A DNA stretch of 64,000 nt, from IMG/VR virus record IMGVR_UViG_3300030012_001865, positions 30,286 through 94,285 of that record; one strand, 5' to 3'. The stretch comes from a virus. Shown piece by piece: positions 9,036-15,100 of this stretch. Numbering within the stretch: the stretch's first letter is position 1; each line of letters begins with the position of its first letter. The position numbers and the translations under genes were made by a program. Below the pieces are notes generated by a model that was not told the origin of the DNA, searched no databases, and saw only the letters and a list, made by a program, of their open reading frames with translations.

Positions 9036-9121
9036 TAAAGGACAAAAATATAAATTTTAGTATTTTGTGCAAATAATAATCTGCGAAATTAGATTTTTAG
9101 TTTTTACGTTTATAGCTAAAA
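9036..9121 (-). repeat. Copy 2 of a duplicated intergenic promoter cassette
   Basis: The block TTTTAGCTATAAA (complement of 9109-9121) includes the TAG stop of TerL. It is followed 35 bases later by the -33 box and then the -7 box, in the same order and spacing as in copy 1 at 5640-5726. The TerL reading frame ends inside the repeat, so the cassette may have been copied together with a gene border. Confidence 0.65.
9043..9073 (-). promoter_or_regulatory. Exact Bacteroidota-type promoter upstream of the beta-protein pair
   Basis: On the minus strand TTTG (9073-9070) is followed by exactly 19 bases and TATTTTTG (9050-9043), a full match to TTTG-N19-TAnnTTTG. The predicted transcript start is near 9036 and the first gene starts at 9007. 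It would drive the two beta proteins and the portal gene, and may read into the capsid genes. Confidence 0.8.
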
Positions 9122-11233
9122 ACGAGTTTTCTTTTTCTTAAATAAAGACTTATTCCAAAAACTCTGATCATATATAGTAGTAGTTTTGGTTTCTTTCTCT
9201 ACTTTTATTTTTTTAACTTCTTCTAGATGATACATTACCATCATTAGTGCCATGACCCTATCAAAGTTTCCTACATCATTGTAAGATATAAGTTCTTTCA
9301 ATAATGCTACACTTCTTATTTTATGCAGGTTTAGCAACCCTTCATTCTCATACGGATCTAGTAACCACATCTTGATTAACTCTTCACCGTACATTTTTAA
9401 AGGCTTTGACATGTGCATACCTTTTTGACGCTGCACTTTACTATGTTGTATTACATCTTTTATAATTTCAGGTTGATCTGAAAGTAAATATGTTTCGTGT
9501 TTATGTTCTAAATACTGAAACAATCCTTTACGTTCGTTCTCATACAAACACTTTGCGTTGTAGAACTTTAACAATCTTCTTACATTTTCATAATATTGGT
9601 TTGCTGTATCAGGTCTACCTGTGTACTCAGCTACAATACGATTTGTAAGTTTGTTTAATATAAACGTAGATCCTAAAGAAGAGGTGGTAGATTCATCATG
9701 ATCATAAGGGTCAGTACCTGCAAGATACATGCCATAAGGTATTTGGCCATCTCTATCTTCATAAGGCATCTCGTATATAATTACACATCCTGCTATGTTA
9801 TCATTACCTCTAATTGGAAACTCATAGATTGGTTGTAGCTTTGCATTAGGCTTCCAGTTTACTTTACCTGAGTCTGCATCTATATACAACTCTCCAATAT
9901 AATCATGATTGCGTTCTCTGTTAGATGCCTCTAACTCAGCAAGTCTTGTAAGTAAATCTGCCACTGGAAATAAGTTACCTGTACGTGTAAGAAATACTTC
10001 TGATGGTACAAGTGGTCTGTTTTGTAGCTCTGCATCTAGCGCACTCCTAGCATTTTTACCTTCTTTTAGTTTTTCTCTAAATTTATCTAGGTAATCTCTT
10101 GCAGGCTGCTCTTGTGTATTACCATTATCGTCTTTAAACTGATTCAGCCCTCTGTATGCAGGAACAAAATAAGATATTTTACCTTTGTCTTCCCACTCAT
10201 CGTCAAAAGAAATCATATCATAGACGTCAGGATTGTAAAACATATCTCTTGCATCTACAGTACCACCGCCTTCCATGTCACCACCTGTGCCAAGATACAT
10301 ACAGCTACCAAATTTGTAAGCCCCGTTTTTCATACATTCTACAGATGCTTCGTGTGACGCCTTTAGATTGTTAAACATACCAATCTCTTCCATAACCATC
10401 ACGGCAGGACGCGTACCATTGGCTGCAAATGGGTTATCTTTAAATGTTCTATGCTTAATTTTAGATTTAGAACCCATAACTTTCCAGGTTCCACCAAGTT
10501 TTTTCTTGTATTCTGCAATAATTTCTTTACCAGAGTACCAACTACCGCCATATTGCTTGGCAAAAGGTGAGGGAAAGAATTTATTTCCAATTTCTATGCC
10601 ACCAGGCAAGTTATCTAGCCCAAATTGCGTCTTTTTTAGTATATCACCTGAATATTTAGCGTCACCTGCGCCTACAACTATCTCTGTAGAGGGTGGATTT
10701 TTTATAAGCTCAGGATCATAAGACTTCATGCCGTCAAATACAAACTCGTGTCCTGCTACGCCACCTGCTACAGAGTATGACTTACCAAATCCACGGCTAC
10801 CCATCATCATAAAGTTCTTAGCTTCGTTTTCCCATAAAGGTTTTCCTAAGCTTTTTTTGTGTGTCCTACGCATATATTCTGCAGCAGGTACATAATTATC
10901 TTGTCCTATAAACTCTCTGTTACATGTAAACTCTTTATCATCTTCAAATCCAGAAAATCCGCGTGCTTCTACCCAATTGTAAAAGAATTCCCACTCAAGA
11001 TCTCGAAGAAATGGTTTACCAGGTGTTTTAGTTTTAGAATGTTGGGTTTTGTTAAGAAGTATTGTCCAAAAATTGACATAAAAATAAAGGTTACCTGGCA
11101 TCCATACTCCGCCCACCCAGTAACCTTCTATACAACGCTTTTTTTCTTCTCTCCAAAACAGTAAATATTCTTCACTGGCTGGATGAAGTTGAGGTATCTC
11201 TTTTAGTAAAAAAGCATCTTTGTTAATAATCAT
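9116..11233 (-). CDS. Terminase large subunit (TerL), crAss-like (705 aa)
   Basis: TerL is the ATP-driven DNA packaging motor and headful nuclease. The ATPase domain has a Walker A motif GSRGFGKS at residues 145-152 and a Walker B with VMEE at about 280-283. The RNase H-like nuclease domain starts near AGTDPYDHD, with the first catalytic Asp at about residue 508, and a late Asp lies in NFDRVMALMM near the C-terminus. The roughly 130-residue N-terminal extension with many aromatic residues is usual in crAss-like TerL. The start overlaps the end of the upstream 173-residue gene by 4 bases. The frame is intact, with no intron or split. Confidence 0.93.
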   Translation of the reverse strand: MIINKDAFLLKEIPQLHPASEEYLLFWREEKKRCIEGYWVGGVWMPGNLYFYVNFWTILLNKTQHSKTKTPGKPFLRDLEWEFFYNWVEARGFSGFEDDKEFTCNREFIGQDNYVPAAEYMRRTHKKSLGKPLWENEAKNFMMMGSRGFGKSYSVAGGVAGHEFVFDGMKSYDPELIKNPPSTEIVVGAGDAKYSGDILKKTQFGLDNLPGGIEIGNKFFPSPFAKQYGGSWYSGKEIIAEYKKKLGGTWKVMGSKSKIKHRTFKDNPFAANGTRPAVMVMEEIGMFNNLKASHEASVECMKNGAYKFGSCMYLGTGGDMEGGGTVDARDMFYNPDVYDMISFDDEWEDKGKISYFVPAYRGLNQFKDDNGNTQEQPARDYLDKFREKLKEGKNARSALDAELQNRPLVPSEVFLTRTGNLFPVADLLTRLAELEASNRERNHDYIGELYIDADSGKVNWKPNAKLQPIYEFPIRGNDNIAGCVIIYEMPYEDRDGQIPYGMYLAGTDPYDHDESTTSSLGSTFILNKLTNRIVAEYTGRPDTANQYYENVRRLLKFYNAKCLYENERKGLFQYLEHKHETYLLSDQPEIIKDVIQHSKVQRQKGMHMSKPLKMYGEELIKMWLLDPYENEGLLNLHKIRSVALLKELISYNDVGNFDRVMALMMVMYHLEEVKKIKVEKETKTTTIYDQSFWNKSLFKKKKTRF

Positions 11234-11751
11234 ATTAATCCTTTCTCGGACGCTGACTCTTCTGCTCCACCCTTTGTAGAACCTTCGTTAGTTTCTTTAT
11301 CCACGAGTTTAAGAAGACGTTCATAATCCTCAAACAATTTAACATTTGTTTTAAGTAATCCTTCGATAGTGTCTGCATTATCTTCATAAGTAAGCGTATC
11401 TAAGTATAACGTTTTTTCGTCCATCTTTTTATTCCACACCATTAGCTGTCTTTTAGCAGGAGTAACTAAAGTTGTTTCATAAAAATGGATTGCCTCTCTA
11501 TACTGATCCCAATCAAACTTTGTGTCTTTTAAATAATCTTTTGCTATCATATCCTTACGTGTATTGTAAGATATGTTAGAAAATTTAGAATCAGGATCTG
11601 CTAAAAGAGCAATAGCCCACATTATCTGTGAGCTTTTGCTTTTAGTTTTGCTTTTATCTTTTTCTAAGATAGAAGCAAAGGGGAGGGGGACTTTAAGTTG
11701 TGGATGTAACTTCCAAAAGTTTACATCTGTGTTAAATCCTTCTAATATCAT
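11230..11751 (-). CDS. Conserved TerL neighbour, possible small terminase (173 aa)
   Basis: The 173-residue protein begins with MILEGFNTDVNFWKLHPQLK. It has a Lys/Ser-rich loop (KDKSKTKSKSS at about 32-42), a helical middle and a low-complexity acidic/Gly C-terminus. It overlaps TerL by 4 bases, so the two are translationally coupled. A gene directly upstream of TerL and of this size is often the small terminase subunit that recognises packaging DNA, but I see no clear helix-turn-helix. It could equally be a TerL partner specific to crAss-like phages. Its own start overlaps the end of the GroES-like gene by 4 bases. Confidence 0.6.
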   Translation of the reverse strand: MILEGFNTDVNFWKLHPQLKVPLPFASILEKDKSKTKSKSSQIMWAIALLADPDSKFSNISYNTRKDMIAKDYLKDTKFDWDQYREAIHFYETTLVTPAKRQLMVWNKKMDEKTLYLDTLTYEDNADTIEGLLKTNVKLFEDYERLLKLVDKETNEGSTKGGAEESASEKGLI

Positions 11752-12032
11752 TTTACAATGCCTAAAACATCAAACATGTTCATTTGAAAATATTCTATAC
11801 CGTCTACATTAACCATAAATCCTTGGCCTTTTGGTATTACAACATCTCCAACTTTTACATCTTTAACATCTTTACTGACTGCTACTACTTTAGCATGCCC
11901 ATCTCTTTTTTCTGCTTCTTCTTTTAACATAGACTCGGATTTAATAATTCCGCTCTCTGTTTCCTTCGCCACTTCTGGCATTTCAACAACAATATGTTGT
12001 CCTAAAGGTTCGTAATTAATCATTGTTACCAT
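11748..12032 (-). CDS. GroES-like co-chaperonin (94 aa)
   Basis: The protein follows the Cpn10 pattern. It has an opening PLGQHIVVEM, a mobile-loop region with TESGIIKSES (compare the T-x-x-GI(I/V) mobile loop that docks into GroEL), then AKVVAVSKDVKDVKVGDVV and a C-terminal strand with DVLGIVK. Length (94) is right for GroES. Phage co-chaperonins such as T4 gp31 replace host GroES so that GroEL can fold a large capsid protein, and the place in the packaging/head operon fits that role. Two in-frame ATGs exist (12032 and 12023). The first overlaps the upstream stop by 7 bases, and either is possible. Confidence 0.8.
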   Translation of the reverse strand: MVTMINYEPLGQHIVVEMPEVAKETESGIIKSESMLKEEAEKRDGHAKVVAVSKDVKDVKVGDVVIPKGQGFMVNVDGIEYFQMNMFDVLGIVK

Positions 12033-12253
12033 TTTTTAAGTGGGCAGTGTGATTGCATAGATCTTGTTTTAGCAACCAAAGGACACCCACATTGTTTACA
12101 TCTATTTCTAACATTGTGTTCGCACTCTCCACATATTTCAACTCTAGCTTTTGCTATTTTCTCTACGTGTGGATTTGGAAACACTACATTCTTCCAACCG
12201 TTAAATATTTCAGCAACTTTACTCGCTGGACTTCTTTTGTCGTCTTGGGCCAT
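12026..12253 (-). CDS. Zinc-ribbon protein (75 aa)
   Basis: Four or more cysteines are arranged as ICGECEH, then RCKQCGCP and HCPLKKW in the last 36 residues, a compact zinc ribbon. The N-terminal half is helical with a central basic segment. This cysteine pattern recurs in small proteins of many tailed phages and their hosts, whose function is not established. It overlaps the upstream HU-like gene by 35 bases in another frame and the downstream GroES-like gene by 7 bases, so the group is tightly coupled. A role in nucleic-acid or protein binding is plausible, not shown. Confidence 0.75.
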   Translation of the reverse strand: MAQDDKRSPASKVAEIFNGWKNVVFPNPHVEKIAKARVEICGECEHNVRNRCKQCGCPLVAKTRSMQSHCPLKKW

Positions 12254-12437
12254 TTTTATAATAATTTAATCTATTTTTCTTTACTGTAAACATCCCTAGA
12301 TGTTTTAATCTTGTCGATTTAAAATCTCCCTCTTCTATAGTGTTTTTTAAAAGACTAAATTGGGATTTAACAATAAGTTCTATTTTAAACTCACTTAACT
12401 TATGTTTTTTTGCTAGCTTTTTAATTATTTTGTCCAC
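12219..12437 (-). CDS. HU/IHF-like DNA-binding protein (72 aa)
   Basis: The sequence has the HU/IHF layout: two N-terminal helices (KKLAKKHKLSEFKIELIV, then the FSLLKNTI helix), the GD turn, and a strand pair with RLKHLGMFTVKK, matching the G-x-F-x-V-(R/K) motif of the family. It is shorter than cellular HU (about 90 residues), so the DNA-clasping arm is reduced. crAss-like phages commonly encode IHF-like proteins near their structural genes. The start is GTG at 12435-12437, overlapping the stop of the winged-helix gene by 13 bases; no in-frame ATG would preserve the first helix. A DNA-bending role during packaging or virion assembly is inferred. Confidence 0.6.
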   Translation of the reverse strand: MDKIIKKLAKKHKLSEFKIELIVKSQFSLLKNTIEEGDFKSTRLKHLGMFTVKKNRLNYYKNGPRRQKKSSE

Positions 12438-12772
12438 GCTAATTTATAAGTTACTTCTATCCCATCTTCTTTTATACCATTCAAAATTGTAGGGTTTATA
12501 GATTTATCTACAATCATTTTCTTCTTTCTAAGCATTGTAATATGATTATTAAAAGAAGCTTCTGACATACCTATTTGTTTTCTAACTAATTTTCTAACAG
12601 GAGTAGAAAACAGCATTTTGTTTAGCCCCTCTTTATCTCTGTTAGATTGCCATATAGATAAAAAACTAGAAAGCACTTCTATCTCTTTGTCTTTTAATTT
12701 TAACAAAGGATTTAGTATTTGAAGATATGCCTTCATAGATTTTGGTATGTCTCCTTTTATTGGTATTATCAT
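12425..12772 (-). CDS. Winged-helix DNA-binding protein (115 aa)
   Basis: Residues 25-100 read as a winged helix: helices with LKDKEIEVLSSFLSIW and VRKLVRKQIGMSEASFNNHITML (the recognition-helix position), followed by RKKKMIVDKSINP and the hairpin ending in VTYKLAWTK. It resembles MarR-type and other phage winged-helix proteins of about this size. It sits fourth from the start of the leftward arm, directly downstream of the PD-(D/E)XK gene (18-base gap), so it is likely made before the head proteins. It could regulate late transcription or act at replication or packaging sites. No ligand pocket or metal site is visible. Confidence 0.65.
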   Translation of the reverse strand: MIIPIKGDIPKSMKAYLQILNPLLKLKDKEIEVLSSFLSIWQSNRDKEGLNKMLFSTPVRKLVRKQIGMSEASFNNHITMLRKKKMIVDKSINPTILNGIKEDGIEVTYKLAWTK

Positions 12773-12790
12773 GCGTCAAATATAATAAAA

Positions 12791-13567
12791 TTAATTATAA
12801 TTTAACATGTCGATAATTTCTTTTCGATAATCTGCACACTTTATAAGTTTATAAGTGTCATTTTTTTCGTTGAACCAAACTATAAAACAATCTTTGATTC
12901 TAAGGTTTGTTTCGTACTCAATTATATATCTGTAAAGTGAAAGTTGTAAAGAGTATGTAGAAAATTCACACTCGTCTAGGTGAGATACAGGCCCAAGCAT
13001 CTTTTTTTGGTACCTGCTTTTGTAAGTCATTCTTTTGTTCGTTTTCCAGTCAAATATGACAAGCCCATCAAGAGTATTTGAATAGTAGAGCTGGTCAACC
13101 ATACCGCATATCCCAAGATCGCGAGAACCAACGCACAACTCAGAGCGAACAGGTATAAGATTTTCTTTCGATTCTTCATAAAATTCTAAAAAGTAGGATT
13201 CAATTTTGTCGTACGCTTCTTTATCTAAATCAAAGTCATACATTACATTAGTGAGCACCTTATTATTTATGTAGTTTTCCGCAAATGCGTGAAACTTACT
13301 ACCTTTATTACATGCGCGTAAACTAATCGAATCCCACCTATCTAGAATGTCCTGCAGTTTTACATTTTCTTTTTCTGCAGAACGTGCTGCCCAAAAGTCT
13401 CTCTCAAAAGTTTCTTTGAATTGTCCAATGAATGTGGTTACAGATATAGCTTCCTGCCCCCCGACAGTATACGTGTGTCCCTTCTCCGTAAATACCACAT
13501 CATTGAACTTGTTTAATTCTGTGTATAAAAACATAATATCAATCTTCTTCTCCTTCTCCTTCTTCAT
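12791..13567 (-). CDS. PD-(D/E)XK nuclease, RecB/Cas4-like (258 aa)
   Basis: The PDDEXK core is readable: a GSKFHAFAENYI helix with His93, Glu143 in VRSELCVG, Asp158 in ICGMVDQLYY, and the Asp173-Trp-Lys175 motif in VIFDWKTNKR, then a helix with QLSLYRYIIE. This matches RecB-like phage exonucleases of the PDDEXK_1 group. A second PD-(D/E)XK enzyme of the RecE type lies at 27191-28183, so the phage carries two. Location at the head of the packaging arm rather than the replication arm suggests DNA processing before packaging, but this is inference. The start ATG at 13565-13567 overlaps the upstream membrane protein gene by 29 bases. Confidence 0.8.
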   Translation of the reverse strand: MKKEKEKKIDIMFLYTELNKFNDVVFTEKGHTYTVGGQEAISVTTFIGQFKETFERDFWAARSAEKENVKLQDILDRWDSISLRACNKGSKFHAFAENYINNKVLTNVMYDFDLDKEAYDKIESYFLEFYEESKENLIPVRSELCVGSRDLGICGMVDQLYYSNTLDGLVIFDWKTNKRMTYKSRYQKKMLGPVSHLDECEFSTYSLQLSLYRYIIEYETNLRIKDCFIVWFNEKNDTYKLIKCADYRKEIIDMLNYN

Positions 13568-13727
13568 AAACGGTTTCTTCCTCTATAGTAGAATCCGTTA
13601 TCCAAGATTCCCATATTATCTTTGCTTGTTCTTTTGGATCTGTCATATCACACTTAATTATTAAAACAAAAGTGGCCAAAAGAAAACCAAACTGAAATGC
13701 CACTAACTTTTCAATCGGGAGAGTCAT
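13539..13727 (-). CDS. Small single-span membrane protein (62 aa)
   Basis: Starting from the ATG at 13725-13727, the product MTLPIEKLVAFQFGFLLATF continues into a hydrophobic run to about residue 25 (VLIIK), one membrane segment. It is followed by a soluble tail that becomes strongly acidic (EEETVYEEGEGEED). An upstream in-frame TTG at 13745 would add six residues and is less likely. It is the first gene of the leftward arm next to the divergent control region. The acidic tail facing one side of the membrane may bind a partner. No holin signature (two or three spans) is seen, and the function is unknown. Confidence 0.6.
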   Translation of the reverse strand: MTLPIEKLVAFQFGFLLATFVLIIKCDMTDPKEQAKIIWESWITDSTIEEETVYEEGEGEED

Positions 13728-13968
13728 TGCTGGTTCAACTCTCAAACATCAAACGAAGATACTTGTCTGTTCCAACAATCGTCTCTGATTGAAGTGCTAG
13801 TTCGGTAACTCAGTTTGCAAACGTAAAAAAAAATTTTTTATAAAAAAAATATTTTCTGAGAAAATGAAAGAGTGGACCACCTATATCACGGCACCCCTTC
13901 TATCTTTTGCGGGCTAACACCCCCACAGTTGCAAATTATAAATTTATCAATCCTAAAAACAAGTTTTT
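13728..13968. promoter_or_regulatory. Divergent control region between the two arms
   Basis: This 241-base gap separates the leftward and rightward operons and contains no convincing gene. It holds an almost pure A/T stretch (13824-13856), an interrupted palindrome ATTTTC-TGA-GAAAAT at 13851-13865, and then a more G/C-rich part (13866-13930). On the minus strand TACGTTTG (13825-13818) matches the -7 box TAnnTTTG, but there is no TTTG 19 bases upstream. I cannot point to a host-type promoter for the plus-strand genes. Early promoters for the virion RNA polymerase would be expected here, and the A/T tract would also suit a DNA-unwinding element. Confidence 0.5.
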
Positions 13969-14316
13969 ATGCTTACTAAATTCACAATTTACAAAGTGTC
14001 GCTTTCCGAAAAGAATAACACCACTATCGTCCTAAAGGCCGACAGTGCCGTATCCTTCGGAAATATGCGCCTACAGTCAGTCGTTATGAATAACTCCTTC
14101 TGTTGGCACACTTTCCGCGGAAAGCTTGACACGGAGTTTACTCAACTCCAACAACAGCAAGCTGTCATTGAAGTTGACAACCCCCAAATTTCCGTCGCTG
14201 ACGCTGACGGAAAAGGTGGTGGTAAACTCCTGCTCACACCTAACTCACACCTAAAGGTGTTCGTTAATGGTGTCGAGCAAACTGCTACGGTTGCTCCGCA
14301 ACCTGCACAGTCGTAA
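13969..14316 (+). CDS. First early gene, unknown function, atypical codon use (115 aa)
   Basis: The 115-residue product begins MLTKFTIYKVSLSEKNN and looks mostly beta, with a Gln-rich loop (QLQQQQAV), a Gly-rich turn (DADGKGGGKLLL) and a Pro/Gln tail. No family is recognised. It is the first gene right of the divergent region and is closed by its own terminator at 14318-14346, so it makes a short separate transcript. Its codons end in C or G far more often than in neighbouring genes (many GCC, TCC, ATC, GTC), visibly different from the A/T-rich background. That fits either high expression or recent acquisition. A single-strand-binding or host-takeover role is possible but unsupported. Confidence 0.7.
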   Translation: MLTKFTIYKVSLSEKNNTTIVLKADSAVSFGNMRLQSVVMNNSFCWHTFRGKLDTEFTQLQQQQAVIEVDNPQISVADADGKGGGKLLLTPNSHLKVFVNGVEQTATVAPQPAQS

Positions 14317-14317
14317 T

Positions 14318-14346
14318 AAGAGCCCTAACGGGCTCTTTATTTTTTT
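14318..14346 (+). terminator. Intrinsic terminator after the first early gene
   Basis: AAGAGCCC (14318-14325), loop TAAC, GGGCTCTT (14330-14337), followed by TTATTTTTTT. This is a perfect 8-bp stem with a strong U-tract immediately after the double stop TAATAA of the 115-residue gene. Confidence 0.88.
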
Positions 14347-14461
14347 GGTTGATCTGTTTACACTTGGTTACGTGATCTTTCGTGCACCAGTTAACATTCC
14401 CACTTATTCCCTTATAATTTACTTACACACTAATCCACTACATTATAACATATAGCTAATT

Positions 14462-14764
14462 ATGGACATTAACGACGAATTAAAGAAAGCTCAATTAGAT
14501 AAAGATTGGGATAGTATCAAAAGAATATTTGATAAGATAAACGACATCTGCCAACAAGAAGCAGACATGAATGTACTTGAGTTCTTAAAGTATAGAGATA
14601 ATACTTCAGAGTCTTGTAGATATTATTCTTTACACTCTAAGACTAAGATAGGACCGTATAAAAATAAACCTAATTGGAATCCAATAACTGTAAAGTATAA
14701 AACAAGTATTGAACGCAGATTTCAAGAAGATGCAATAAATGATATGGACATGGGAGAGCAGTAA
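14462..14764 (+). CDS. Unknown early protein (100 aa)
   Basis: The product starts MDINDELKKAQLDKDWDSIK and is predominantly helical and charged in the first half. The second half holds a basic, Asn/Pro/Tyr-containing segment (KTKIGPYKNKPNWNP). No membrane segment or known motif is visible. It follows a 115-base spacer after the terminator at 14346, in which I see no host-type promoter. Its stop codon lies in the loop of the stem-loop at 14753-14774, so translation and the RNA structure are physically linked. Confidence 0.7.
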   Translation: MDINDELKKAQLDKDWDSIKRIFDKINDICQQEADMNVLEFLKYRDNTSESCRYYSLHSKTKIGPYKNKPNWNPITVKYKTSIERRFQEDAINDMDMGEQ

Positions 14765-14774
14765 TATGCTCTCC
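14753..14774 (+). terminator. Stem-loop straddling the stop codon of the 100-aa gene
   Basis: GGAGAGCA (14753-14760), loop GTAATA, TGCTCTCC (14767-14774), then TTTAAT. This is a perfect 8-bp stem whose loop contains the TAA stop of the 100-residue gene. The T-run is short, so it may be a weak terminator, a 3'-end stabiliser or a processing site. Confidence 0.6.
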
Positions 14775-14790
14775 TTTAATATAAATAGTT

Positions 14791-14979
14791 ATGAAAAACG
14801 CTACACTTACAGAATACTTACAAGCAAGGATACAAACGCTTGAGACAGAAAATAAAAAGCTTAGAAAAGATAACATTACTCTAAGTAATAATAATTCAAC
14901 TCTACTATGGAAATGTAGTGAGTTAGAACAACAAGTTGCTAACCTAAAACGAGAAAAGGTTGCAATGCAAACACGATAA
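14791..14979 (+). CDS. Small coiled-coil protein (62 aa)
   Basis: Almost the whole product is a predicted coiled coil: leucines and other hydrophobics recur at heptad spacing in LQARIQTLETENKKLRKD and again in SELEQQVANLKREK, with Asn-rich residues between. It looks like a small oligomerising adaptor of unknown partner. Its stop codon TAA (14977-14979) overlaps the first bases of the tRNA-like element at 14978-15041 by two bases. The gene lies 26 bases after the previous stop, past the stem-loop at 14753-14774. Confidence 0.65.
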   Translation: MKNATLTEYLQARIQTLETENKKLRKDNITLSNNNSTLLWKCSELEQQVANLKREKVAMQTR

Positions 14980-15041
14980 AGCATATGGTACAAGCACACT
15001 TATGTAATGGTGCTTGGCAGGTTCGATTCCTGCATGCTTTA
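14978..15041 (+). ncRNA. tRNA-like element lacking a canonical body
   Basis: AAAGCAT (14978-14984) pairs perfectly with ATGCTTT (15034-15040), giving a 7-bp acceptor-type stem followed by an unpaired A. A textbook T arm sits directly beside the 3' strand: GCAGG, loop TTCGATT, CCTGC (15017-15033). Between them only 32 bases remain (about 41 in a normal tRNA). They form one long hairpin, CAAGCAC (14991-14997) with GTGCTTG (15010-15016), instead of D and anticodon arms. No 7-base anticodon loop on a 5-bp stem can be drawn and CCA is not encoded. It is a degenerate tRNA or a tRNA mimic; the acceptor/T-arm half would suffice for RNase P or RNase Z recognition. Confidence 0.6.
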
Positions 15042-15100
15042 CTATGCGTAAGCATAATCAACAACAATTATTTATTAATCAGTTAAAATTTAAAAGAAAA

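Noticed and set aside
12777-12784. TATATTTG on the minus strand as a promoter for the winged-helix gene
   Set aside because: It matches the -7 box, but the region 19 bases upstream has no TTG and the distance to the ATG (4 bases) leaves no room for a transcript start.
13818-13825. TACGTTTG on the minus strand as a host-type promoter for the leftward arm
   Set aside because: It fits the -7 box, but 13845-13848 on the plus strand is AAAA where CAAA is needed for the -33 box; kept only as a weak hint in the control-region entry.
14978-15041. A normal, functional tRNA gene
   Set aside because: Acceptor and T arms are perfect, but only 32 bases separate them, no anticodon loop can be drawn, and the middle forms one long hairpin.
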